NCBI RefSeq assembly: GCF_030264275.1
Contig: NZ_CP127165.1
Location: forward strand, 918,001 to 982,000
Direction: 5' to 3'
Length of the DNA stretch: 64,000 nucleotides
Origin: Marivivens sp. LCG002
Lineage (GTDB): Bacteria; Pseudomonadota; Alphaproteobacteria; Rhodobacterales; Rhodobacteraceae
The notes under the pieces were generated by a model. That model was not told the origin of the DNA and did no database searches. It worked only from the letters and a program-made list of their open reading frames with translations. Positions 52,437-61,553 of this stretch are shown here, in pieces. A program made the translations under genes and the position numbers. Position 1 is the stretch's first letter, and each line of letters opens with the position of its first letter.

Positions 52437-53018
52437 ATGACTGAACAGCTCCCTGATCTTTATATCCTCCGCCACGGTGAGACGCTCTGGAACCTCGAAG
52501 AGAGGATGCAGGGTGGTCTGGATTCGGCTCTGACCGAAAAGGGGCATGCACAGGCAGAGCGCATGGCCGAAGTGCTTCGGGCGCGTGGGGTCGGGCCGGA
52601 GGGCTTTGACCTATGGACAAGCCCCAAGGGCCGCGCAATTGAAACCGCGCGCTATGTGCAAGAGGCGACGGGCCTTGTGGCACGGATCGACGAGGACTTG
52701 CGCGAAATATCGGTCGGCGATTGGGTCGGCCTGAGCAAGGCCGAGATCGAGGCGAAATGGCCCGCGCCCAAGCCCGACGAAGACTTTGTCGATTTCTATG
52801 CGCGTGCCCCCAACGGCGACTCATTCGAGGCCTTCTGGGACCGCATGGGCGGGGTCATCGCGCGGATCAAGCGGCCGACCGTCATCGTCACCCATGGGAT
52901 GACGTCGCGATTCTTGCGTACGCGGGTTTTGGGTCTCGGTCTCAAGGACTTACGTGCGGTCGAAGGCGGGCAGGGGGCGGTCTTTCACATCACCAATGGC
53001 CAACATTTCAAGCTCTGA
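52437..53018 (+). CDS. Histidine phosphatase family protein
   Basis: A 193-residue phosphoglycerate-mutase-like protein. It has LYILRHGETLWN with the catalytic RHG near the N-terminus, SPKGRAIETAR, and the second His in VIVTHGMTSRFLR. The Glu region is DEDLREISVGDW. It hydrolyses phosphate monoesters; the substrate is unknown. The start is fixed by the RHG position, yet no ribosome-binding site is seen: a terminator hairpin ends just upstream, so the message may be leaderless or read through from tRNA-Val. It is flanked by identical tRNA-Val genes. Confidence 0.9.
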   Translation: MTEQLPDLYILRHGETLWNLEERMQGGLDSALTEKGHAQAERMAEVLRARGVGPEGFDLWTSPKGRAIETARYVQEATGLVARIDEDLREISVGDWVGLSKAEIEAKWPAPKPDEDFVDFYARAPNGDSFEAFWDRMGGVIARIKRPTVIVTHGMTSRFLRTRVLGLGLKDLRAVEGGQGAVFHITNGQHFKL

Positions 53019-53089
53019 CGCGGCTTTGTGAAATTTTTCTGCAAAAGCCTCTTGCCACCGGCGGCGGCTCTTTGTATCAGCCGCGCATC

Positions 53090-53165
<76 letters not shown>

Positions 53166-53181
53166 TTTACCCCTCTCTTTG

Positions 53182-53370
53182 CTAGTCGTCTTGAAATCTC
53201 AGCCCTGCTGCACGCATTGCTGTTTCCAATTTGCCGAGCGCATTTGGTCCGATGCCATGGAGTGACGCAATCTGGGACCGTTTGAAGTGCGCAAGTGTTT
53301 CGAGGCTGTCTATCCCTGCAGAAGCAAGTGCGCGACCAGCGGGGGCGGATGCCTTGGGTAACTCCGTCAT
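53182..53370 (-). CDS. Small helix-hairpin-helix (RNAP alpha-CTD-like) protein
   Basis: A 62-residue protein (MTELPKASAPAGRALASAG, then HFKRSQIASLHGIGPNALG and KLETAMRAAGL) with a helix-hairpin-helix pattern like that of the RNA polymerase alpha C-terminal domain, suggesting DNA binding. The frame stays open upstream to 53511, but that part is not family-like. No strong ribosome-binding site. Moderate confidence that it is a gene. Confidence 0.5.
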   Translation of the reverse strand: MTELPKASAPAGRALASAGIDSLETLAHFKRSQIASLHGIGPNALGKLETAMRAAGLRFQDD

Positions 53371-53670
53371 CGTATTGATATCCCGTTGCTTTCTGAACCA
53401 CGTTGTCACGAATCCTAGGGATGCCCTCTTGATTCTCGCAAGGGCGAAGTCGGTCAATCTGTTCCTCGAATAAGTGGATCGAAGATGGCTCTCATCGCCC
53501 ATATATCGCATAGCTAACCCTAGGTTTTTCTATGTTTTATTGGGGGTATGAGAACGGGCCCGAAATGAATTTCACAAACTGAGCATTTTTGCCCTCCGAA
53601 GTGCTTGACGACCTTCGCCACTCACCATAGAAGGCCCCTCACGTTCGGTCGTTCACCGAATGGCAGATAC
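53371..53670. other. Intergenic region before tandem tRNA-Asp
   Basis: No convincing gene is seen. It is AT-richer than its surroundings, with a T-run near 53526-53542. Its right end holds the tRNA promoter at 53605-53633. The minus-strand frame from the small helix-hairpin-helix gene enters from the left and lacks family features. Confidence 0.6.
53605..53633 (+). promoter_or_regulatory. Promoter of the tandem tRNA-Asp genes
   Basis: TTGACG (53605-53610) and TAGAAG (53628-53633) with 17-base spacing, 38 bp before the first tRNA-Asp. A good sigma70-like layout. Confidence 0.6.
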
Positions 53671-53747
53671 GCGGTTGTAGCTCAGTTGGTTAGAGTACCG
53701 GCCTGTCACGCCGGGGGTCGCGGGTTCGAGCCCCGTCAACCGCGCCA
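53671..53747 (+). tRNA. tRNA-Asp (anticodon GUC), first copy
   Basis: A 77-nt tRNA with acceptor GCGGTTG/CAACCGC, D-loop AGCTCAGTTGGTTAGAGT, anticodon loop CTGTCAC (GUC), T-arm CGCGGGTTCGAGCCCCG and encoded CCA. The following 31 bases separate it from an identical copy. It is a substrate of Tgt. Confidence 0.96.
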
Positions 53748-53778
53748 CTGCCCATTTAGAACGACTTACCGTAAGTGC

Positions 53779-53855
53779 GCGGTTGTAGCTCAGTTGGTTA
53801 GAGTACCGGCCTGTCACGCCGGGGGTCGCGGGTTCGAGCCCCGTCAACCGCGCCA
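53779..53855 (+). tRNA. tRNA-Asp (anticodon GUC), second copy
   Basis: Identical in sequence to 53671-53747. The two form one short transcription unit ending at the hairpin at 53880. Confidence 0.96.
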
Positions 53856-53879
53856 CTTCTTCCCCGTGGGGAAACTTTG

Positions 53880-53909
53880 ACGCCAAGGCTTTTGCCTCTG
53901 GCGTTTTTT
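53880..53909 (+). terminator. Terminator of the tRNA-Asp pair
   Basis: The stem ACGCCA-AGGC / GCCT-C-TGGCGT has a TTTT loop and one bulged C, followed by a run of T residues. Confidence 0.8.
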
Positions 53910-53954
53910 GTTGTCTTAATATATTTTATTTTTGAAATGTTTAAGGAGTTCCAA

Positions 53955-54173
53955 ATGCAACTGCTCGATACGATCCCGTGGAATATCGCCATTCTCGCCG
54001 CATTGACGCTAGGGTTGGCGCCGTTCTTTCCCGAGCCGCATATCTGGGAAAAGCTCAAAATGCTTGCGGGCGGATCATTGACCCGCCCGCTCGATATTTT
54101 CGATCTGGTGCTGCACGGCGCGCCTTGGCTTTTGCTCTTGGCCAAGATCGCCCGCGAAGTGCTTAGCCGTTGA
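53955..54173 (+). CDS. Small membrane protein (so-called RND transporter family)
   Basis: A 72-residue protein starting MQLLDTIPWNIAILAALTLG, with two hydrophobic segments separated by PFFPEPHIWEKLKMLAGGSL. Homologues are common in Rhodobacteraceae and often labelled RND transporter without basis. AAGGAG precedes the ATG at 53955; the frame upstream to 53877 overlaps the tRNA terminator. It overlaps the convergent peptidase gene by 11 bp. Function unknown. Confidence 0.72.
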   Translation: MQLLDTIPWNIAILAALTLGLAPFFPEPHIWEKLKMLAGGSLTRPLDIFDLVLHGAPWLLLLAKIAREVLSR

Positions 54174-55536
54174 CGGCGGCGAGGATACGCGCCCAGCTTC
54201 TGATCCCTTTGTGGAAGGAGCGAAGGTCGTATTTCTCGTTCGGCGAATGGATCTGGTCGTCACCATTGGCAAAGCCGATGAGCATCGCGTCCATATCGAG
54301 ATAGGTCTTGAAATAGCCCGCCACGGGAATGGAGCCGCCAGCGCCCACAAAGGCAGCCGCATCCGGCCATTCGTCGCTGAGTGCGCCGCGTGCCTGTTCA
54401 AAGGCGGGATGGTCGAGAGACATCACGCTGGCGGGACCTGCGCCGTGTTCCTTGAACGAGACCGAGCAATCGGGCGGCAACATGTCCGCCACATAGGCGC
54501 GAAAGGCCTTGCGGATCGCATGGGGGTCTTGGGTGCCGACCAGACGGAAGCTGACCTTGGCCGAAGCGATCGAGGGAAGCACGGTCTTGAAGCCTTCACC
54601 CGTGTAGCCGCCCGTGATCCCGTTGAATTCGCAGGTCGGGCGCGACCAGATCTGCTCGAGCGCAGTATAGCCTTTTTCGCCCGCAGGGGTGCTGAGGCCG
54701 ACGCCGCCGAGGAAGCCGTCTGCGTCGAAGCCGAGGCCCTCCCATTGCGCTTTGAGCGCGTCGGTAAGCTCCTCTACGCCATCATAGAAGCCGGGGAGCG
54801 TGACGCGGCCATTGTCGTCGTGAAGCCCCGCAAGGATGCGGGTCAGAACGCGGATCGGGTTCGCAGCGGGCCCGCCGAACATGCCCGAATGAAGGTCCTT
54901 GTTCGGACCCGTGACGGTCAGCTCTTCGCCGCAAAGACCGCGTAGCATCGTCGTGATCGCGGGCGTATCGCGGTTGAACATACCCGTGTCGCAGATCAGG
55001 GCGATGTCGGCCTTGAGCTCGTCCTTGTTCTCTTGGAGGAAAGGAATGAGCGAGGGTGACCCGCTTTCCTCTTCGCCTTCGAGAAAGATCGTGATGCGAC
55101 AGGGGAGGGTGCCCGTCTCGGCCTTCCAGGCGCGCAGCGCTTCGATAAAGGTCATCAGCTGGCCTTTGTCGTCGGATGCACCGCGGGCGCGGATCACTTT
55201 CCCGTTAGCGGTGTCTTCCAGCGCGGGATCAAAGGGGTCGCGGTGCCAGAGGGTGATCGGGTCCACGGGCTGCACGTCATAATGCCCGTAGAACAGAAGA
55301 TGCGGGCCGCCGTCGCCGCCATGCGCGACCACCATCGGATGACCGGGCGTGGGGCGCTTGGAGGCATCAAAGCCCAGTGTTTTCAAATCGTTGACAAGCC
55401 AGTCTGCAGCGCGGTCGCAGTCGGTTTTATAGGCGGGATCGGTCGAGATCGACGGGATTCGCAGCAAGTCGAACAGGCGATCGACAGTGTGGTCGAGATC
55501 GGCATCGATCCGGTCGAGAATCTTTTCGAGGGTCAT
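54163..55536 (-). CDS. M20-family metallopeptidase (dipeptidase-like)
   Basis: A 457-residue zinc hydrolase. The ligands and catalytic residues are in LLFYGHYDVQPVD (His, Asp), RGASDDKGQL (bridging Asp), EGEEESGS (catalytic Glu and ligand Glu) and the C-terminal QIHSPNEKYDL (His). The dimerisation domain covers about residues 205-360. It cleaves short peptides or acylated amino acids, probably in the cytoplasm since there is no signal peptide. Monocistronic. Confidence 0.94.
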   Translation of the reverse strand: MTLEKILDRIDADLDHTVDRLFDLLRIPSISTDPAYKTDCDRAADWLVNDLKTLGFDASKRPTPGHPMVVAHGGDGGPHLLFYGHYDVQPVDPITLWHRDPFDPALEDTANGKVIRARGASDDKGQLMTFIEALRAWKAETGTLPCRITIFLEGEEESGSPSLIPFLQENKDELKADIALICDTGMFNRDTPAITTMLRGLCGEELTVTGPNKDLHSGMFGGPAANPIRVLTRILAGLHDDNGRVTLPGFYDGVEELTDALKAQWEGLGFDADGFLGGVGLSTPAGEKGYTALEQIWSRPTCEFNGITGGYTGEGFKTVLPSIASAKVSFRLVGTQDPHAIRKAFRAYVADMLPPDCSVSFKEHGAGPASVMSLDHPAFEQARGALSDEWPDAAAFVGAGGSIPVAGYFKTYLDMDAMLIGFANGDDQIHSPNEKYDLRSFHKGIRSWARILAAVNG

Positions 55537-55720
55537 GGGACTTCCTTTTGTTTCCGATAGGAGACTACGCGTCTCGATCGGCGTGTCCAGAAGGCTCGGC
55601 TGTGCAAAAATCGTCAGGGGGCGTCAAAAGGTAGCGTATTGTTAGAACTGGTCTAAAGTTATAGATACGCGCAAACCCGCCGTTAGAGAACTGCCGCCGC
55701 CTGACGTGAAGGATAGACCA

Positions 55721-56944
55721 TTGGACTATAACGCCATTCTTGATGCCGCTCTTGGAACCCTCCACAAAGAGGGCCGTTATCGCACGTTCATCGATATCGA
55801 GCGCCGCAATGGTCAGTTTCCCCATGCGATCTGGCGCAAGCCCGACGGGACCGAGGCCGAAATCACCGTATGGTGCGGCAATGACTATCTCGGGATGGGG
55901 CAGCACCCTGTCGTGCTCAAAGCCATGCATGAGGCATTGGACGCCACCGGCGCAGGCTCGGGCGGCACGCGCAATATTTCGGGCACCACGGTTTACCATA
56001 ACCGTCTCGAAGCCGAACTTGCCGATCTTCACCAGAAAGAAGCGGCGCTTCTGTTCACCAGCGCCTATGTCGCCAATGACGCGACCCTTTCGACGCTGCA
56101 TCGGCTTTTCCCCGGTTTGATCATCTATTCGGACGAGCTGAACCATGCCTCGATGATCGAAGGCATTCGCCGCAACAACGGCGCAAAGCGCGTCTGGAAG
56201 CACAATGATCTCGATGATCTGCGCGCCAAGCTCATGGCAGATGATCCCAAAGCGCCCAAGCTGATCGCCTTTGAATCGGTCTATTCGATGGACGGCGACT
56301 TCGGCCCGCTCAAAGAGCTTTGCGATCTTGCCGAGGAATTCGGTGCGCTCACCTATCTCGACGAAGTGCACGCGGTCGGCATGTATGGCCCGCGCGGTGG
56401 CGGTGTGGCCGAACGTGACGGACTTCTTGACCGTATCGACATCATCAACGGCACGCTGGGCAAGGCTTTTGGCGTGCACGGCGGCTATATCGCGGCCTCT
56501 GCGCGGATGTGTGATGCGATCCGGTCTTATGCGCCGGGCTTTATCTTTACCACCTCGCTTCCGCCCGTTGTCGCGGCAGGGGCGGCCGCGTCGGTCGCAC
56601 ATCTCAAGACCGATCAGTCGATCCGCGATCTGCACCAAGAGCGCGCCCGCGTGCTCAAGCTGCGGCTCAAGGGGCTTGGCCTTCCGATCATCGATCATGG
56701 CTCGCATATTGTGCCCGTGATCGTGGGTGATCCCGTTCACACCAAAAAGTTGTCCGATATGCTCTTGTCGGAATTCGGCATCTATGTGCAGCCGATCAAC
56801 TTCCCCACGGTTCCGCGTGGCACCGAGCGTTTGCGCTTTACACCATCCCCTGTGCATGGCGCGCCCGAAATCGACAAATTGGTACAGGCTATGGACGCGC
56901 TCTGGTCCCATTGTGCGCTGAATCGTGCCGAAATGGCGGGTTAA
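55721..56944 (+). CDS. hemA: 5-aminolevulinate synthase, TTG start
   Basis: A 407-residue PLP enzyme that condenses glycine and succinyl-CoA, the first step of heme synthesis in alphaproteobacteria. It begins (L/M)[21 protein letters not shown] at 55721 matches the known N-terminus of rhodobacterial HemA and has AAGGA 7 bases upstream. The GTG at 55706 precedes that ribosome site and adds KDRP. The PLP Lys is in TLGKAFG, with glycine-rich [12 protein letters not shown]. No FNR-type box is seen in the 184 bp upstream. Confidence 0.95.
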   Translation: MDYNAILDAALGTLHKEGRYRTFIDIERRNGQFPHAIWRKPDGTEAEITVWCGNDYLGMGQHPVVLKAMHEALDATGAGSGGTRNISGTTVYHNRLEAELADLHQKEAALLFTSAYVANDATLSTLHRLFPGLIIYSDELNHASMIEGIRRNNGAKRVWKHNDLDDLRAKLMADDPKAPKLIAFESVYSMDGDFGPLKELCDLAEEFGALTYLDEVHAVGMYGPRGGGVAERDGLLDRIDIINGTLGKAFGVHGGYIAASARMCDAIRSYAPGFIFTTSLPPVVAAGAAASVAHLKTDQSIRDLHQERARVLKLRLKGLGLPIIDHGSHIVPVIVGDPVHTKKLSDMLLSEFGIYVQPINFPTVPRGTERLRFTPSPVHGAPEIDKLVQAMDALWSHCALNRAEMAG

Positions 56945-57054
56945 CAATTTTCTGCGAGTGCACATCTTTTTGGTGTATGCTAGGCGTCAATCAAGCGCTG
57001 AGTCGGGACGAATCGAGCTAAAGCGCTATTGAATTCGGGCAGTGGGACGGCCTA

Positions 57055-58266
57055 ATGATTGGCAAAAGCTTCAAGCGTGCAAAAACGCTAGTTGAACCGG
57101 AAGTCAAAGGCTTTGACTCCTTTGATATGAAGCTTGGCGATGCCATGCGCGGTGAACGTGCGACCCTCGGTAAATCGCTTCTCGACGTCCAACGCGAGCT
57201 CAAGATCAAGGCCTCGTATATTGCCGCGATCGAAAACGCCGATCCCGATGCCTTTGATACGCCCGGTTTCATTGCGGGTTATGTGCGGTCCTATGCGCGC
57301 TATCTCAACATGGACCCCGATCGCGCTTTCGAACAGTTTTGCCGCGAGAGCGGATTCAGCACGGCGCACGGGATGTCCGCCGCAGCCTCGTCGCGTCGCC
57401 CTGCAAAGGCCGCGATCGACCCCAATGCACCGCGTGATATTTTCTCGTCGTCGCAGACGCCCTTTATCCCCGCCAGTGAAGCTTTCCTGTCGCGGATCGA
57501 GCCGGGTGCAGTCGGATCGGTTATGGTGCTTGTCGCTCTGATCTGTGGCCTTGGCTATGGCGGCTGGACCGTTCTTCAAGAAGTGCAGCGCGTGCAATTC
57601 GCACCCGTCGAGAATGCGCCGATTGTGGTCTCGGATATTGATCCGCTGGCAGGTGCCGCGGCTGCAACCGATGCGGATGCTTCGGTCGAGCAGGTCGCAA
57701 CCTTCCAGGCTCCGAGCACCGAAGAGCTTGATCGTCTTTACCGTCCGCAAGCGCTTGATGTGCCTGTGATGGTGGCCCGCGATGCACCGATTTCGACGCT
57801 CAACCCTGCGTCGGTCGGCACGCTTGCGCCCACCGCCGATGTCGAGAGCGCATATGAAGTTGCCGAGCTTGTGGCCCAATCCGTTGCCGACTCTGTCGCG
57901 GCCCAATCCGAAGTGCAGGTTCTTGAAACCGCTGCTCCCGGACTCCAGATGGTCGCTGTGCGTCCCGCATGGGTGCGCGTGCGCGGCGCCGATGGCTCTG
58001 TTCTCTTTGAAGGCATCATGAACGCGGGCGACACTTATGCCGTGCCGATGCTCGAAGAAGCACCGACCCTGCGTGTGGGCGAATCCGGTGCCGTTTATTT
58101 CGCGATCAACGGCACGCACTATGGCCCTGCGGGTGCAACGGGCACTGTGACGTCGAACCTTCCGCTTTCGGTGGACAGCCTGACCCAGACCTATGCGGTT
58201 GCCGACATCACGGCGGACAACGATCTTGCCAAGGTCGTGAACGTCGCGCAAGCCGACACGCAATAA
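57055..58266 (+). CDS. RodZ-like helix-turn-helix membrane protein (DUF4115)
   Basis: A 403-residue protein. The N-terminal cytoplasmic HTH_25 domain is RATLGKSLLDVQRELKIKAS, then AIENADPDAFDTPGFIAGYVRS. One membrane helix follows near residues 145-165 (VGSVMVLVALICGLGYGGW). The periplasmic part is a low-complexity region followed by a DUF4115 domain (RPAWVRVRGADGSVLFEGIM). This matches RodZ, which links MreB to the envelope. It precedes ispG, as in other alphaproteobacteria. Confidence 0.88.
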   Translation: MIGKSFKRAKTLVEPEVKGFDSFDMKLGDAMRGERATLGKSLLDVQRELKIKASYIAAIENADPDAFDTPGFIAGYVRSYARYLNMDPDRAFEQFCRESGFSTAHGMSAAASSRRPAKAAIDPNAPRDIFSSSQTPFIPASEAFLSRIEPGAVGSVMVLVALICGLGYGGWTVLQEVQRVQFAPVENAPIVVSDIDPLAGAAAATDADASVEQVATFQAPSTEELDRLYRPQALDVPVMVARDAPISTLNPASVGTLAPTADVESAYEVAELVAQSVADSVAAQSEVQVLETAAPGLQMVAVRPAWVRVRGADGSVLFEGIMNAGDTYAVPMLEEAPTLRVGESGAVYFAINGTHYGPAGATGTVTSNLPLSVDSLTQTYAVADITADNDLAKVVNVAQADTQ

Positions 58267-58288
58267 GCTGCAAAGCCATCCTTTCGTA

Positions 58289-58320
58289 ACGGCCCGTGCA
58301 TTTCGTGATGCGCGGGCCGT
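58289..58320 (+). terminator. Possible terminator after the RodZ-like gene
   Basis: ACGGCCCG pairs with CGGGCCGT around an inner TGCAT/ATGC stem and TTCG loop. A T-run comes only after six bases, so it is a weak terminator. Confidence 0.5.
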
Positions 58321-58376
58321 TGCCGTTTTCGGGCAGGAGCCTTAGGTAGGGGTGAAACTGGCCAAAGAGGTTTGCA

Positions 58377-59492
58377 ATGTCGCATAATCCCGTTCGTCCC
58401 TGGCGCAACATCGAGCGCCGCAAATCGCGTCAGATCATGGTCGGGAATGTGCCTGTCGGCGGGGATGCACCGATTTCGGTGCAGACAATGACCAACACCC
58501 TCACCACCGACGTGAAAGGGACCATTGCCCAAGTGCTTGCCGCGGCAGAGGCGGGAGCGGATATCGTGCGGGTTTCGGTCCCCGACGAGGCGTCGAGCCG
58601 CGCGCTCAAAGAGATTGTTGCCGAAAGCCCCGTTCCGATCGTGGCCGATATCCATTTCCACTATAAGCGCGGGATCGAAGCGGCAGAGGCGGGCGCGGCC
58701 TGTCTTCGGATCAATCCGGGCAACATCGGCGACGAAAGCCGCGTGCGCGAGGTGATCAAAGCGGCGCGCGATCATAACTGTTCCATCCGCATCGGGGTGA
58801 ACGCAGGGTCGCTTGAAAAGCATCTCTTGGAAAAATACGGCGAGCCGTGCCCCGAAGCGATGGTGGAAAGCGGGCTAGAGCATATCCGCATTCTTCAGGA
58901 TAACGATTTTCACGAGTTCAAGATTTCGGTCAAAGCCTCCGACGTGTTCCTTGCCGCTGCTGCCTATCAGGCGCTTGCGGATGCAACCGATGCGCCGATC
59001 CATCTCGGGATCACCGAGGCGGGCGGGCTCATGTCGGGCACGATCAAATCGGCCATCGGGCTTGGCAATCTTCTGTGGTCGGGGATCGGTGACACCATCC
59101 GTGTGAGCCTTTCGGCTGATCCTGTAGAAGAGGTCAAGGTCGGCTACGAGATCCTCAAATCGCTGGGGCTGCGCCATCGCGGGGTCAACATCATTTCCTG
59201 CCCCTCCTGCGCGCGTCAAGGCTTTGACGTGATCAAGACGGTCGAGGCGCTTGAACAACGGCTTGCCCATATCAAGACACCGATGAGCCTTTCGATCATC
59301 GGCTGCGTGGTCAACGGACCGGGCGAAGCGCTGATGACCGATGTCGGCTTTACGGGCGGTGGCGCGGGGTCGGGGATGGTCTATCTTGCGGGCAAGCAGA
59401 GCCACAAGCTCGACAATGCCCGCATGGTCGATCACATCGTCGAACAGGTCGAGAAAAAGGCCGCCGAAATCGAGGCGGCCCAATCCGAATAA
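58377..59492 (+). CDS. ispG: 4-hydroxy-3-methylbut-2-enyl-diphosphate synthase
   Basis: A 371-residue [4Fe-4S] enzyme of the MEP isoprenoid pathway. The cluster ligands are in [11 protein letters not shown] and [10 protein letters not shown]; other motifs are [27 protein letters not shown] and [11 protein letters not shown]. It has the short bacterial form. It follows the RodZ-like gene and ends in a strong terminator. Confidence 0.96.
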   Translation: MSHNPVRPWRNIERRKSRQIMVGNVPVGGDAPISVQTMTNTLTTDVKGTIAQVLAAAEAGADIVRVSVPDEASSRALKEIVAESPVPIVADIHFHYKRGIEAAEAGAACLRINPGNIGDESRVREVIKAARDHNCSIRIGVNAGSLEKHLLEKYGEPCPEAMVESGLEHIRILQDNDFHEFKISVKASDVFLAAAAYQALADATDAPIHLGITEAGGLMSGTIKSAIGLGNLLWSGIGDTIRVSLSADPVEEVKVGYEILKSLGLRHRGVNIISCPSCARQGFDVIKTVEALEQRLAHIKTPMSLSIIGCVVNGPGEALMTDVGFTGGGAGSGMVYLAGKQSHKLDNARMVDHIVEQVEKKAAEIEAAQSE

Positions 59493-59502
59493 ACCAAAGT
59501 TC

Positions 59503-59526
59503 AAAGGGGGCTTGGCCCCCTTTTTT
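59503..59526. terminator. Terminator between ispG and the DsbA-like gene
   Basis: GGGGGC / GCCCCC with a TTG loop, flanked by AAA and a six-T run. It ends ispG and touches the convergent stop codon, so it may act on both strands. Confidence 0.85.
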
Positions 59527-60272
59527 CAACCGTCTTGACGGGCTTTGGTGACGATCTCTTCCATTGCGGAGAGCGGGACATAGCCGCGCAGCACCTCGTT
59601 GCCGATGATGAACGTCGGAGTGCCCGTGACCTGCATCCGCTGGCCGAGGAGTGCGGTTTCGCGGATTTCGCGGGTGACGTCATCGCTCTCCATTTTCGCA
59701 ATGATTTCATTGGCATCAAGCGCAAAACTCTCGGCCAGACGGACGAGGGCTTCGGGCGTGATGTCGGTTTTCATCGTCATCAGCGTGTCGTGAAGGTCCT
59801 TGTAGACCTCGGTGCCGTGAAGGTTCTTGACCGCAATGGCAAAGCGCGCAGCCAGAACGGATTGATCTCCGAGGATCGGATATTCCTTGACGATAAAGCG
59901 GATGTTGCCGTCGGCATTGATCAGCTCTTCGACTTCGGGGAAGGCCTTTTTGCAATAGCCGCAGCGGTAGTCCATGAATTCGACGATGGTGATGTCGCCA
60001 TCGGGGTTGCCGCCCACAAAGGAGAAGCCGTCCTCGTAAAGCGCCTCGGCATTGTCGACGAGCATTTGCTGATCGCCTGCCGCCGCCATCTCGGCCTGAC
60101 GCTGTTCGAGCACGCCGATGGCTTCCATGAGGACTTCGGGATTGTCGAGCAGATAGGCGCGCACTTCCGAGCGGAACGCCGCGCGTTCGTCATCACTCAT
60201 GGACGAAAGGTCCAGAGCGGCGAGAGGCGAGGCAAGGGCAAAGGCAGCTGCGAAGGCGAGGGGCTTTAACAT
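59526..60272 (-). CDS. DsbA-family thiol-disulfide oxidoreductase
   Basis: A 248-residue periplasmic protein with signal peptide MLKPLAFAAAFALASPLAA. A helical N-terminal segment (residues about 25-85) precedes a thioredoxin fold with the active site CGYCKK and the cis-Pro loop VTGTPTFIIGN. It resembles DsbA/BdbD-like or ScsC-like proteins. It could oxidise or isomerise disulfides; the quinoprotein's vicinal disulfide and cytochromes are plausible clients but no link is seen. Confidence 0.92.
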   Translation of the reverse strand: MLKPLAFAAAFALASPLAALDLSSMSDDERAAFRSEVRAYLLDNPEVLMEAIGVLEQRQAEMAAAGDQQMLVDNAEALYEDGFSFVGGNPDGDITIVEFMDYRCGYCKKAFPEVEELINADGNIRFIVKEYPILGDQSVLAARFAIAVKNLHGTEVYKDLHDTLMTMKTDITPEALVRLAESFALDANEIIAKMESDDVTREIRETALLGQRMQVTGTPTFIIGNEVLRGYVPLSAMEEIVTKARQDG

Positions 60273-60404
60273 AAGAACTCCGTGATTGGTCGGATGAAGT
60301 CACCACATACAGGTGGCAAGAGCAAGAGGGCGCCTTACACAAAGGTGCATTGACGAAGCGGTTCCTAACAAGGCAAACACGAGGCGAAACCTAAAGGACA
60401 GGCG

Positions 60405-61553
60405 ATGCGGAACTCAAGACGCGGTGAGGTTGATCCCTTTATTGTGATGGACGTGATGGAAGCGGCGCGCAAAGCCGAAAGTGCGGGCCGTCACATCATC
60501 CATATGGAAGTCGGGCAACCTGGCACGGGCGCACCGAAAGAGGCGCTCGACCGTCTTGCCGCCGATATGGCCAAGGGGCCTTTGGGCTATACCGTCGCGC
60601 TTGGTCTGCCCGAGTTGCGCGCGCGCATCGCCCGCCATTACGGCGAGTGGTATAACGTCGATCTTGATCCTGCGCGGGTGATCGTCACGTCGGGGGCATC
60701 GGGCGGGTTTATCCTCGGGTTCACTTCGCTCTTTGATACGGGCGACCGCGTGGGTCTCGGGGCGCCGTGCTATCCTTCGTATCGGCAGATACTGAAGTCC
60801 TTCGATCTCGAGGCCGTTGCGATGCCTACGACACTTGCCGCGCGGTTCCAGCCCGTGCCCGAGGATGTCGCGGCCTTTGATCTTCAGGGGCTTATCGTTG
60901 CTTCGCCCGCCAATCCGACGGGAACGATGCTTGGAACGGGCGAACTCTCGGCGCTGGCCGAGGCTTGCGCTTTGCAGAATGCCGCCTTTGTCTCGGACGA
61001 GATTTACCACGGGATCGACTATGACACCCGCCCCGTGAGCGCACTCGAGGTGACGGACGAGGTCTATGTCATCAACTCTTTCTCCAAGTATTTCTCGATG
61101 ACGGGCTGGCGCGTGGGCTGGATGGTCGTGCCCGAAGATCACGTGCGCCGCGTCGAGCGGATCGCCCAGAACCAGTTCATCTGTTCGAGCCATGCCTCGC
61201 AGCTCTTGGCGCTCTATGCGATGGACTGTGATCCTGAACTCAAGGCCAATCTCGACGTCTATCGCGCCAACCGTGATCTGATGCTCCAAGGTTTGCCCAA
61301 AGCGGGATTTACGAAGATTGCGCCGCCTGACGGGGCCTTTTACGTCTATGCCGACGTGAGCGAGTTTACCGACGACAGCCTTGGCTTTGCGGCGGAAATT
61401 CTTGAAAAAGCGGGGGTTGCCGTCACGCCCGGTCTGGATTTCGATCCTGTGGAAGGGGGGCGCTGGCTCCGGTTTTCCTATGCGCGCAGCACGGCCGACA
61501 TCGCCGAGGGCCTTGCGCGGCTCGAGCGCTTTATGTTGGAGCGCAGCGCATGA
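60405..61553 (+). CDS. Class I/II PLP-dependent aminotransferase
   Basis: A 382-residue fold-type I aminotransferase. The PLP Lys is in NSFSKYFSMTGWRVGW; other motifs are VTSGASGGFILGF, LIVASPANPTGTM and the C-terminal Arg in GRWLRFSYARS. It is similar to aspartate- or alanine-type enzymes; the substrate is unclear. It overlaps the amidase gene in an ATGA, a conserved alphaproteobacterial arrangement that does not imply function. Confidence 0.92.
   Translation: MRNSRRGEVDPFIVMDVMEAARKAESAGRHIIHMEVGQPGTGAPKEALDRLAADMAKGPLGYTVALGLPELRARIARHYGEWYNVDLDPARVIVTSGASGGFILGFTSLFDTGDRVGLGAPCYPSYRQILKSFDLEAVAMPTTLAARFQPVPEDVAAFDLQGLIVASPANPTGTMLGTGELSALAEACALQNAAFVSDEIYHGIDYDTRPVSALEVTDEVYVINSFSKYFSMTGWRVGWMVVPEDHVRRVERIAQNQFICSSHASQLLALYAMDCDPELKANLDVYRANRDLMLQGLPKAGFTKIAPPDGAFYVYADVSEFTDDSLGFAAEILEKAGVAVTPGLDFDPVEGGRWLRFSYARSTADIAEGLARLERFMLERSA

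Noticed and set aside
53671-53855. Direct repeats suggesting a CRISPR array
   Set aside because: There are only two units, and each folds as a tRNA with anticodon GUC and CCA end.
53605-53880. Open frames across the tandem tRNA-Asp genes
   Set aside because: The repeated peptide arises from translating two identical tRNA genes; not a protein gene.
55537-55720. FNR-type box upstream of hemA
   Set aside because: I looked for TTGAT-N4-ATCAA and found no acceptable match.
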